Assembly (NCBI GenBank): GCA_039720395.1
Contig: CM077827.1
Coordinates: 21,914,375 to 21,978,374, forward strand
Origin: Liquidambar formosana
Taxonomy: Eukaryota > Streptophyta > Magnoliopsida > Saxifragales > Altingiaceae
DNA: 64,000 nucleotides
Direction: 5' to 3'
Shown here piece after piece: positions 1-9,589 of the stretch. Position 1 is the stretch's first letter. Each line of letters begins with the position of its first letter. A model generated the notes under the pieces. It saw only the letters and a list, made by a program, of their open reading frames with translations. It did not search any database and had not been told where the DNA came from. Both the position numbers and the translations under genes were made by a program.

Positions 1-1231
1 GATGATTGGATTCCATAAGCATCAAGAAACTTGGGTTAAGTATAACTCAAGTTGTAGTGGGTATATTTCCACAAAATTTCTGTGGTAAATAAGCCATGAT
101 GACAGGAAGCTATTGTAAAAATTTGGGGTCAAAACACACTATATTTTGGGAGAGAAATAACAAAAACCGAATATTTTTGTCCATAACTCAAAATCTGCTA
201 TAAATTTCTTAGGTTTCTTATTTTTGTAAAATAGTAGACTTCACCAGCTTCCATGGACACCTAATTTGTCACAAACAGATAAGAAATGAATTTTCTATAA
301 TTTTTTAAAGTTTTAAACAAAAATCTGAAAAAAATTCCAGAATTTTGAATTTTGGATGAAAAGTTCTAAAATGTGGGTTTTTGATCTTTTTAACACTTTA
401 GTTCAAACGCGTCATACTCCTTCAAGTCCATTTTTGACACCGTTTGAACCACCATTCTGAGTTAAATGAGCACTACATTATGATGCATTTTTTTGAATTT
501 TTTAAAAATTTTCATTTTGGCCCCTATAGTCCTCATAATTATGCTTTGACGCCTGAACTTTTATAAAATTATAGTTTGACCCCAGATTGATTATTGGATA
601 TTGAATATTGTTGTGTTATGATTACCTGAGTGTTAATACATGATGTTTGTACAACTAAAAGGCGAGTGATGATTAAGTTGTCATTGAGAAATATATGATT
701 CCGTGATTAGAAGCATATAATATTGTGAATTGAGAGGTGAGAAGAGATGGCTAGGATGGAGATCATCAGTGTGTGCACAATATGTTATGTTACTAAGGGC
801 ATGTTGCCGGTAATGTAATATACACACATGATGAGCAATGTGTATTATGGCCATAGAATAGTATAACCTGTATGAATGGCAGGTGTGTGCTATTATTTAT
901 TTATAGTTTGCAGGTTGCACAAAGCAAAAGGAGACACAGGTATGTGTGATGTATACATGTGTGAGTATGCATATATTCTTGAGAAACTTGAGTGATTAAA
1001 TGTTGAGTAATTGAATTATTGCATGTTAAATATGACATGAATTAATTTTAAATACTTTATTTCACTAAGCTATGATTAGCTCAGACTGTTATACAAATAA
1101 CATTTTTAGGAACAGAAATATAATCGAAAAAGTATGGGCAAGAGAGTAGTGCACAAGAGGAAGCAGTGAAAGAAAGAGAAAGAAAGATAGAAATGTTTCT
1201 GTATTTCATTGTTTTGTAAGACTATTATGAT
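1..1231. repeat. gypsy-LTR-like AT-rich region
   Basis: No gene is visible. The text around 500-620 (variations on 'gcccctatagtcctcataa') and around 900-1100 (a 'ttgcaggttgcacaaag' segment, then 'ctatgattagctcag') resembles LTR and leader sequence of plant chromovirus-type Ty3-gypsy elements as I remember them. No LTR end or target duplication could be fixed, so the class is inference. Confidence 0.3.
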
Positions 1232-1236
1232 GTACA

Positions 1237-1266
<30 letters not shown>
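1232..1266. repeat. (TACA)n microsatellite
   Basis: An uninterrupted run of TACA tetramers directly precedes the first foldback element. A similar TA-rich tract lies between the two foldback elements and another follows the second. Confidence 0.95.
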
Positions 1267-1268
<2 letters not shown>

Positions 1269-1274
1269 GAGGGT

Positions 1275-1406
1275 TGTTCAAGTGTAGGATATCCCGGACT
1301 ATCCCGTTCAATCACGGCCGTCCATGGATGACACGCGCTCATTCACGCGTGCACGCGTGTCGTTCACCAGCGGCTGTGATCGTACGGGATATCCCGTACA
1401 TGATCA
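1275..1406. mobile_element. foldback MITE-like element, copy 1
   Basis: The left arm (TGTTCAAGTGTAGGATATC...) pairs with the reverse complement of the right end (TGATCATGTACGGGATATC...) over about 60 bases with scattered mismatches. There is essentially no central region beyond a GC-rich ACGCG core. It is about 132 bp and non-coding. The pairing continues weakly into flanking TATA sequence, which suggests insertion into a TA microsatellite, as for the plant MITEs that target (TA)n. The transposase family is not known. Confidence 0.7.
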
Positions 1407-1451
1407 AAGCTACATACATATAATATATATATAGAGAAAGAGAGAGAGGGC

Positions 1452-1592
1452 TGATCATGTGTGGGACATCTTGGAGAATCCCATTTGATTAGGGCCATCC
1501 ATGAGCGACACGCACGCATTCACGCGCCTCTGCGTGTTGCTCACGGACGGCCATGATCGAACGGGATATCCAAGATATCCTGCACATGATCA
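1452..1592. mobile_element. foldback MITE-like element, copy 2
   Basis: This is a divergent second copy of the element 45 bp to the left. The left end TGATCATGTG and the right end CACATGATCA are exact inverted repeats, and the arms stay complementary for about 65 bases (GGGACATCTTGG on the left against CCAAGATATCC on the right). Both copies are followed by AAAGCT(A/T)CATA and then a TA tract, so the mobile unit or the tandem duplication unit includes that flank. Confidence 0.75.
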
Positions 1593-1596
1593 AAGC

Positions 1597-1600
<4 letters not shown>

Positions 1601-1636
<36 letters not shown>
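1601..1636. repeat. (TA)n microsatellite
   Basis: About 36 bases of alternating TA directly follow foldback copy 2. Confidence 0.95.
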
Positions 1637-1640
<4 letters not shown>

Positions 1641-1735
1641 TTGTTCAGTTATAGAATATGAGTTGTGTGCTGTCACTACTCCATTAGGCTATGAGACAAC
1701 TATTTTTGGGGCATGAGTGCGTGACACAAAGAAAG

Positions 1736-1775
1736 ATTTGTGTAGCCAACCCCAAATAGTTGGGAACTAAAGCTT
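1736..1775 (+). mobile_element. 3'-end fragment of an RTE-type LINE or related SINE
   Basis: The segment TGTAGCCAACCCCAAATAG followed by TTGGGAACTAAAGCTT matches the short conserved 3' tail (AGCCGACCCCAA...GGGA.TAAGGCTT) that I associate with plant RTE-type LINEs and their SINE partners. Only the tail is present, with no coding part. The assignment is from memory. Confidence 0.4.
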
Positions 1776-2192
1776 ACTATACCACAGCATTTTGATGGAC
1801 TATATTTCCCTTTTAAAATCTGTCAGAATACATTTCCTAAGTTTGTAAACTGCTCTTCATCTTCATACCACCGACTTCATTTCACAACTCTTGAATCAAA
1901 GCATAAAATCTACCCTTCAAATTATCAAGATTATCCACCTACTTCTTCAAGACAATCAACCAACCAAAACGATTCATTGATTCATGAAGAGGCTGAGATC
2001 CATGAAAAACAATTAGCTGGGTTTCAAAGTTACAAGATTTGCAGCAATGGTAGGAGTTGCAAATTGTCAGAGAAGAAGGGGCTGATGGCAGGGCATTTAG
2101 TGGGTGTGGATGATAGGGAGGTTATGGGGGTGTTTTGCAGTGGTTTGAATGGTTTGTGTTTGCTATTAATGGCACCTTATCTCCAATACTGA
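1746..2192 (+). pseudogene. unrecognised gene-like open frame
   Basis: One plus-strand frame stays open for about 148 codons from just after a TAG at 1743 to a stop at about 2190, with no convincing ATG start. The translation is Ser/Thr/Tyr-rich at first (SSSSYHRLHFTTLESK), then charged (EEAEIHEKQLAGFQSYK) and then hydrophobic. The composition resembles a plastid-targeted N-terminus, but I do not recognise the protein. It begins inside or just after the retroelement tail at 1736-1775, so it may be a captured or truncated exon rather than a working gene. Confidence 0.25.
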
Positions 2193-2249
2193 CTACAAGT
2201 GAAACCATCATCTCAGATCACCATCTCGCCCAAGTTCGACTTCAGATAA

Positions 2250-2516
2250 GAATGCCAAAACCCAAGATTAGGCAGCAGCAGGGTCAGATCTCATTTTTGC
2301 ACCTTGTCAATCACACTCCGCATGGCAGGCATACGAGATCCGATGTTCCAAGCACATAGTGCAGGGAGGCTTAATGTCCTCAAACTTGCACGAGAGAGTA
2401 ATGGTGTCTCGCCAACTTCAAAGGATAGTTTGAGCTCCACATATGGCAGCAATGTAGCGCATAGCCCATTCAGTGTTGCTTCATCAGCAGCTGGATCTGA
2501 TTTTATGATCCCTTGA
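2250..2516. pseudogene. possible gene fragment, strand unclear
   Basis: Both strands give protein-like readings. Plus strand, from about 2304: a Ser-rich stretch including LKLARESNGVSPTSKDSLSS and SPFSVASSAAGSDF, ending at a stop at 2514-2516. Minus strand: GIIKSDPAADEATLNGLCAT followed by LLPYVELKLSFEVGE and MPAMRSVIDKVQK. I recognise neither with certainty. The minus reading resembles ORFs often found beside plant retroelements. Confidence 0.2.
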
Positions 2517-2978
2517 AGTGCCTAAGCAGTGAGCAACAATGTACCCAGAGCTTGCCAGTGCTGAGAATAGGGATGACTTGAATTGCAATGGCAATGCTTG
2601 GGATGGGTCTCCGAAGTTGTGTCAATGGAGACAAGTGTTCACGTGTAGAAGCAATTCTTTATGCAGATGAAGAGGATGCCTTTTTTTACGTTCACTTGGG
2701 TTGGAGTATCAAAAGCTCTGTTTGGAATTTCAAGCACAGAAGTGTTCTTTTTTTACTTTAAAGGACAATACAGTCCATCAAAACTTAAAAATATATAATT
2801 TCAAAATGCTATGGAAGCAGCAAATGCTTCTCTAGTAATAACGCCACTTTTGAAAAAATACCACATCCCACATTATCTAAATATAAAATTTGATATGACT
2901 TCATATACCTATTTGGGCCCTCCACCTAATAGCTTAAGCTTTTAGGTTGGAAACTTAACAGCCACCAAAAAGAGAAGA

Positions 2979-3018
2979 GGGGGGGGGGGGGGGGGGGCGA
3001 GAGAGAGAGAGAGAGAGA
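2979..3018. repeat. poly-G tract then (GA)n
   Basis: Nineteen consecutive G (2979-2997), one C, then ten GA dinucleotides. Two other long G runs occur in the window at 48183 and 63199. Confidence 0.95.
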
Positions 3019-3649
3019 TCATAGTCATATATATTATGGTATATAATTGATTAAAAATGGGTATGGGTATTTGAGAAGTTTACTATTGGATCAAACAAAT
3101 TTGGTTGGTTAACAAGCTATCAAGAAAAAAATTTGTATCAAATCCCGCCAACCAACTCAAATTTGACACAAACTTGAACCATGATTGAATTCAACGAAGA
3201 ACCTACGTGATAATGAATCAACGATGGTAGTGTTGGTAGGAGTGAAAGCAACAATGATGGGAATCTGTGATGGTCAGTAAGTTGACAGTTGTACAATTTA
3301 CACCATTGATTCCATTGAGGACTAAAAGACTATTGAACTTCACTTTGAATTCATTAGATTTAAATACTGTATTGATAGAAGAATCTGCTTATCTCGAGAA
3401 TTCCTAAGTGACAAATTTTCACAATCAATATTCTTCTTCTGAGTTTGTTTAGAATAAGAAAACTGCCCCGTTAGAAATTTAATGTCATTTAAGAGATTAA
3501 TAATCAATTACCAAACAAAACTCAACTCACCCAATATCAACCATGTTGAACATCAGTATATCATGAAGTAAGCTCCATTTAAGTTTAGGAAATCAACATA
3601 CAGAAACAATGATAGTAATGTGACGCATCTCCAAAAGGAAGAATTTTAC
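3019..3649. other. no gene seen; presumed intron 4 of CBR1
   Basis: AT-rich unique-looking sequence without a convincing open frame. Exon 4 of the reductase ends at 3650 with a good donor and no later exon is found to its left, so the whole of 1-3649 is probably intron if the gene is intact. Confidence 0.4.
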
Positions 3650-6600
3650 CTTGGGTCCCTTCACAGCCAGGTAATCACCTACACGCATCTCTCGAAAATG
3701 GTGTGACATCCTTCCTTGTGGATACATCTACTTATAGGAAAAAATAAAATCACAACCACTTCAATTGGGACATACAAAATAAAGAACCAAATTAAGGAAA
3801 GATGTTGTAGACCAATAAAATATTTCAGACTTAGTGTACCTTTATTACTAGTTCAAAGTATCCAATATCTGAGTCTAAAGTGGTAGGAGTATATGGTTTG
3901 ATAACTTCATCACCTAGACTATCCTTTCCTCTGTTTAAAAAGGAACGAAAATTATGGATGGTAATCTCATGAAAGACTCCAATGCAACCAATTAAGGTCA
4001 TAAAAGTAGCACATTTGCAGAAATTGGCCTTTGGCATTGTATTACAAATTAGACAATAAAAGAAAAAACCAACCAATCAAACCTGCAACTCATATGTTGT
4101 CCAATTGGAAGTCCCAAAACTGAAGTTGGTGTAGGAAGAGCAAATCTAAATTTAGCCACATTATGGCTGAGCTGAGTGAGTTTAACAAGTTTAAATTCCT
4201 TGAAATTTTCAGGGTCCAAGCAACCTATCAAGATATATCATCGTGTTAATGAGTATTATACAAAATAGAAGCATAATCCCAAAATGAAATCCACAAAAAC
4301 TCAAATTGGAGTGAGTGCATAATTTTGAAAAGAATGTAAAACAAAAAAGAAGCAAGTAAGCAAATAAACAACAAATAAAAAGGCTATTAGCTTGATATAC
4401 TTTTTTTTTTTTTTGGATAAGTATTAGCTTGATATACATTGTTCGCCCATTCCTAATAGCTTAAGCTTCTGAGGTTAAATGGTTGTTTTAACCTGGTATC
4501 AAAGCTCTCTCCCTACTCTTGGGTTGAAATCATGTTACCCTTTTTCTTTTCTTTTTTTTTGATAAATACCAATTTTATTAATAGTTGTTCCCCAATAAAT
4601 TTTTTTGTTTTCTTTTGTTTTGTGCTTGTATATGTCTCATGTACATGGGCTGTGCCCCCCTTTCTTTTTTGGAAAAACAATTTTACTTGCTTATCAAAGA
4701 AAAAATTCAATGTGATAGAGATATCTTTTCATAATCCTTAAGTCCTGCTAGTCTCTATAAAATTGTAAAAGCTCATATATTCATGTTTATTGAGCTGGCT
4801 ATTGATTGGTTAGAAAATATGTGTGGCCTTCTTTTTTGTTGAAATCACTCATAGTTTTTGGTGAAGTGAATGACCCTTCAGGATTTCAGGAAGTTCATAC
4901 GTCTTTAGCATTTTCCTGTTTGTTTTGCCTTCTTGTTGGAGTCGTTTGTTTTTAGAAACGATGTGGCAAGGGTTTGGGGCAATGTTTTTCACTTTGTTTG
5001 TCTGCATTGGTATCATAATGGTATACTTTTGTACATGGATTTTGGCCCTTTTTGTGGACAAAATTACAAAAAAAGAAGCTTAAATTGCAATTATTGAAAT
5101 TCAAATCTTTTTCAACTTTTGACTAATGTAATAATCTTTGCTTTCTTGGGACTAGACTGAATAAAAGGACTAAAATAATTGCCAAAAGATTTGAAATGGG
5201 TCCCCTCCTAATCTCATTCGGATAGCAAGAGATTTGGATAATAATCCTTATCTCATGTAAGCTTAACATCTTTTTCTTGATCTTTGATCTTTTGAGTCTT
5301 GCTAGTCTTAATAAAGGCATAATGCTCATAAATTCATGTTGTTGCTGATCAAAACAAGCTCATAAATTCATCTTATTTACGATATATCTTACATAGTGAT
5401 GATTAAATTTCATTACTCATTTTTTGATTAAAGTATTAGCTTTGTTTTTAATATTAAATCTTTTTAATATATTCATTATTTTGAATTCTATAGATATAAT
5501 ATGCAGAGCATCAGATTTAGTCTTGGAAGTTTAACTGTTAACATTTTTAGTTACTTGAATCAGCACTATATTAAATTCAAATATTATATCATCAAACCTC
5601 CCTTTCTAAATATAGTCATATAAGATGTTCAATGCATATTCATACAAGATGAAAATCATTGAAAGCAACAGAAATGTAAAGCACCATTCGGATGGAATAC
5701 TGAGAGTACTTTACTTGCTTATTAAAGCACAAAAAGAAAATGCAATATAGTTGTAGTTCATCATGGACCTATGGAAGTGGGGAAAAAAAAAAAAAGCTTT
5801 ATATGGTAAACAATACATAGAGGGTTTAATGTGGGTGATGGTAGTAGGGTGAAGTTTTGGAAAAGACATGTGGTGCTCTAATTCACCTCTTATGGTGGAG
5901 TTTCCCTCTTTATTCTCTATTGCTTCAAACATAGAAGTATTGATTAAGGATTGTTTGGAAGGGGACGTTGGCACTCGACATTGGAATGTTATTTTTCTTC
6001 GTCACTTTAATGATTGGGAATTGGAGGGTGTGATGGCTTTTTATCAAGTTCTTTATGACAGTAAGATTTTGGTGGGTGAGAACAATTCATTGGTTTGGCG
6101 TAAGGATTCTAAAGGATTATTCTCCATAAAATATTTCTACAATTGTTTAAGACCTTTAGTGAATTTATTTCTTCCGGCAAAAATTACGTGGGTTACCTTG
6201 GTTCCTACTAAAGTTGCCTTTTTTTGTTGGTTGGTGGGTAGTAAATTAGTAATAAGTGTTTGACTTTGGTACACCTTGCCAAAAAAGCTTGGTATGTGCT
6301 AAATAGATGTGCTCTTTGTAAACAAGATGCAAAAACGGTGGATCATCTTTTCATTCGTTGCTTAGTGGCAAGGAGTTTTTGGATGCTTTTATTCAACATG
6401 TTTGTGGTTTATTGGACTCTTCCCTCATCTACTTATGACCTTTTGTCAAGTTGGTGGTTTAAGGGGGGAGTAAGAAGACAAAAGTGATGTGGAATATGGC
6501 TTCTCATGCTATTTTATGGTGCATTTGGAGGAGAGAAATGCTAGAACTTTTGATGGGATTGAGAAGTCTATCACTGTTCTTAAGTCTTCTCTTGTTAAGA

Positions 6601-8056
6601 TTTTATACTTGTGCTTTTCTAATCACACTAATATCTTTAATCTTTCTTTTGTTAATTTTGCTGACTAAGTTTTAGAGGAGCGTTGCGGTTAGTTTGTGTA
6701 TATGGCTTATGTACTTGGGCTAAGCCCTTTTTGATCATTAATACATCCAAAAAAATAAAAATAAAAATACATAGAACACAGAATGTTGAGATATGCAGAA
6801 TGGGAATAGTTTCATGGTCTGCCAGCTATGTGCTTATTTGGATTACTTACTTGAAAATTGATAATTTAGTTTCAAAGGGAAGATTGGTATTCTCCTTTAA
6901 CCAGTAGAATGGATAACAACTAGATGATCCTATAACACAACACTATTTTATTAGGTTTCAATTCATACTCCCTTCTTCCAAGGAAAAACAGTCACATTTT
7001 CCTCTTCTGGCTGTCCCATAATGTTTGTCCACTTTAAATAGTTAATGAATAAGCTTTGTTTAATTTCCAACAACATCCTTTGTCAAAGAGTAAATTACAC
7101 ATTAAAGACAAATAGAAACAAATGCATTAATGGACTACCAAAATATAGTGGATGGTTACAAATGCATTAAATGTAATTTCCTAAAAAAAAATGTGTGCCC
7201 GTGGTTGTTTATTTTCCCCTTTTTATGACAATCAATAGAATCTACCCTTAACCCTAACCCCCTAATATCAACAAATGGGTAACAATGCTTCTCTATAAGC
7301 TTGAACCAAAGATCGTTCACTCCACAAGTGGAGAGAATGCCACTAGGCTATCATGCCATTGGTGTGTGTTTTTCATAGTGGGATATTTTTACGGGACCCA
7401 GGGAGTATGTTTTTATGCTTTCTCTTTTTTCCTTACAAATTATACAAACATAAAACACTAAGAAATTGTTTTCTAGATCTCGCCAAAGTTAGCATTTTGC
7501 AAGGAAGTTGCATCACATATTGGAACTTCCTATATGGAGCACGCATCCCTAAAGTAATAGCATTACCCTTTTACTCGGTTTAGATGGAAACAATCTTCCC
7601 AATAGATTAGAGATTCAATCTTATCAGGTTTCAGTCCGCCATTTTGGACCCGAAAATGAATTTCAACAAGATCCATCTAACCAATTATACGCATTTTCAT
7701 ATCAGAAACATGCATGGATATCCACATTTTTTCCTAAAGACCACGATATCATAGCTCAAATGCGAAAGATTTTCACACAAAAATGGTGTTTGATTAAGCT
7801 GAGAACTGTACGTTTTATGATAGATTGCATGCCTCTCTTTTTGGGTATATACTATATTCTGACAGATATTCCATACCCATCACTACATATCACTCGAAAT
7901 CGATAAAATCATCAGATTATATAGGTTGGAATGTGAAAGGAACAGACCTTTGGGTTTTTTGGTGAAATAGAAATAGTAGGCGGAGCCGGCAGCGATGGCA
8001 ACGACAGCGACAGCAATGCCCAGCATCTCCACTCTATGAGATTGTAAGACGTCCAT
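3650..8056 (-). CDS. CBR1: NADH-cytochrome b5 reductase 1 (CBR1-like), exons 1-4, 3' end outside window
   Basis: The product is a flavoenzyme that passes electrons from NADH to cytochrome b5 at the ER membrane for lipid desaturation and related reactions. Exons on the minus strand are 8056-7948, 4224-4083, 3930-3840 and 3727-3650. Every junction has GT/AG, phases agree, and the 140 codons carry no stop. The N-terminus holds a membrane anchor (about residues 11-31, [21 protein letters not shown]). The FAD-binding half follows, with [28 protein letters not shown], the flavin motif [19 protein letters not shown] and [14 protein letters not shown]...DYLAVKGPK. The family is about 280 residues, so the NADH-binding half is missing. 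Exon 4 ends in a proper AAG/GTAAAA donor, so the rest probably lies left of base 1 behind a TE-loaded intron. A truncated pseudogene is the alternative. The start was chosen because it gives the usual short N-terminal anchor; an in-frame upstream ATG at 8110 is less likely. Confidence 0.85.
4446..4560 (+). mobile_element. SINE-like fragment in CBR1 intron 1
   Basis: CTAATAGCTTAAGCTTCTG leads to TAACCTGGTATCAAAGCTC and then a B-box-like TTGGGTTGAAATC and a T-rich tail. A shorter copy of the same left part lies at about 2926-2950 (CTAATAGCTTAAGCTTTTAG). This arrangement resembles tRNA-type plant SINEs. No target duplication was found. Confidence 0.4.
5822..6765 (+). mobile_element. 5'-truncated L1-type LINE with target duplication
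   Basis: The element lies in intron 1 of the reductase gene on the opposite strand. It begins abruptly within the pre-zinc-finger part of the reverse transcriptase ORF ([12 protein letters not shown]) and runs to an A-rich tail. The zinc-binding domain (zf-RVT) is visible at about 6260-6400 as [18 protein letters not shown], preceded by [15 protein letters not shown] and followed by [14 protein letters not shown]. The ORF is broken by stops and frameshifts at about 6260 and 6485. A 10-bp duplication, AATACATAGA, flanks it at 5812-5821 and 6766-6775, which fixes both ends. It is a dead-on-arrival copy. Confidence 0.9.
7185..7355 (-). mobile_element. tRNA-type SINE in CBR1 intron 1
   Basis: Read on the minus strand there is an A-box-like TAGCCTAGTGGC followed about 35 bases later by a B-box-like TTTGGTTCAAGCTT, then roughly 110 non-coding bases ending in an A/T-rich tail. 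This is the usual layout of a plant SINE with an internal pol III promoter. The ends are approximate, and no clear target duplication was seen. Confidence 0.5.
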
Positions 8057-8272
8057 GGTGGAGCTCTTGATTTTGGAAAACAAGTGATTGAAGAAAAGGG
8101 ATGATTTCAAAAGAGAGTGTTTTTCATTGCGCTATCTCTCTCTCTCTCCTCTTTGGTGAGTTTAGGTACAAATCCGAGTCTGTAGTCTTGCTTCTTGTTT
8201 TCTGGTTTTGGTTTTTTATTATTTTATTTGTTCTTTTACTGGAGAAAATTTTTCATCCGCAGAAACAAATAA

Positions 8273-8445
8273 AGACAAGGGAAAATTACAAATTGCCCCC
8301 ACAAATTTTAGGCCGAAATCACTTTTCCCTCTTTATCTACAAAATCAGACGAATTGCCCCCCAAACTTTTAAAAATATAATTTGGACTAAAGCTGTTAAT
8401 AGAATATGTGGAAATACACAATTGCCCTTAAGAAATTTCCCAATT
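8273..8445. repeat. possible degenerate DNA-transposon fragment upstream of CBR1
   Basis: Paired phrases such as AAATTACAAATTGCCCCC and GAATTGCCCCCCAAAC, then ACACAATTGCCCTTAAG near the right end, resemble the C-rich ends of common non-autonomous plant DNA elements. The inverted repeat is poor and no target duplication was found. Confidence 0.25.
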
Positions 8446-8527
8446 TTTAATATATTCTATTCATTTTCTCATAATTTCTCCGCAACCAAACAAAACACAT
8501 AGAACAATTCTAAAAAGAATGGGTGAT

Positions 8528-8850
8528 TTACTCACATGGGAGATAATTCAAATCCTTGTAAGACTCCTTGGACCTAATGTCTTGATGTTGATCAATAGCA
8601 TGAGAAGACTCAACCCCAAGCATAGGACATATTCTCATCTTCAACAGGGATTATAACACCCTGAGCCAAAACAGTAGCATAAACATTCCCATTTTTTTTT
8701 TGCAGCCTCTCAAGAACACACCTCAAATTCAAAGCTAACCCACAATGGTTGGACCCAAAATTTGCCACACCCAACTGATGATGATAAAGAGGCGTTTGTG
8801 AACCTCAAATGGGTGGAAACTTCAAAGCCATTTAAAGAATTTTGGTTTTT
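8528..8850 (-). pseudogene. decayed coding fragment of unknown family
   Basis: On the minus strand a protein-like frame reads ALKFPPI, stop, GSQTPLYHHQLGVANFGS, NHCGLALNLRCVLERLQ and GNVYATVLAQGVIIPVEDEN. It then shifts by one base at a run of G to SSHAIDQHQDIRSKESYKD and LNYLPCE before a TAA at 8530-8528. One internal stop and one frameshift make it a pseudogene or a retained exon fragment. I do not recognise the family. It sits about 470 bp upstream of the reductase start, on the same strand. Confidence 0.35.
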
Positions 8851-9092
8851 TTTCTATCTCCTAAACATTTTCTTGGCAACAAAACGAATTATGAAGTGAG
8901 AGAGACAAAAATAATCAAAACCCTAACCCTTTGTTTGGTTACCAAGAAGAAAATTCCAGAATTAGGAGGAACGAAGGAGGTAACAATTGGAGGATAACTT
9001 CACGGCAGAGATAACGCATTTATGGCCAATTAGGGTTTGTTTATGCACACAAGATTGGCTTCCAATAGATTTGAAGTGATTTTGGCTGACCA

Positions 9093-9095
<3 letters not shown>

Positions 9096-9127
<32 letters not shown>
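9096..9127. repeat. (GT)n(AT)n microsatellite
   Basis: GTGTGTGTGTGT runs into alternating TA. A mirror-like (TA)n(CA)n tract lies at 9324-9353. The stretch between them gives protein-like readings on both strands but no recognised family. Confidence 0.9.
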
Positions 9128-9128
<1 letters not shown>

Positions 9129-9320
9129 AAGAAGGAGAGAGGCTAATATGTTCCTTTGCCGCATGAGATCCCCAATACTACAATCAAACTTTAAGATCGA
9201 GATAAGCTCCACTTTTCTCAACATGTTCACCACCGCTTATGATGACCACTGTCTCCAACGATTGCAATTCACCAATCCTCAATATTTCATCACCTGTAAT
9301 GGCTTCCCCTCTCTCTCTCT

Positions 9321-9351
<31 letters not shown>

Positions 9352-9589
9352 TACATATCTAGGGTTATATACACTTATGAAGTTGTTTGGTTGTGTTTGA
9401 AATTGATAATATGGATTTAATAGAGATGGGTACATATTACTGGAAAGAAATGGTTTGTTGGGAAGAAATCATTGTTGGGATTATGATTTTTTTTATTTCT
9501 TTATTTTTCACAATTTTTGGGTTCATATCTCTACGGGATTTCCTAATTTGTTTGAGGTCTAATCTATGAAGACGTAAAGGATGCTTGTT

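Noticed and set aside
5868..6675. Separate small genes in CBR1 intron 1
   Set aside because: The three consecutive open frames are pieces of one decayed LINE reverse transcriptase with a zinc-binding domain.
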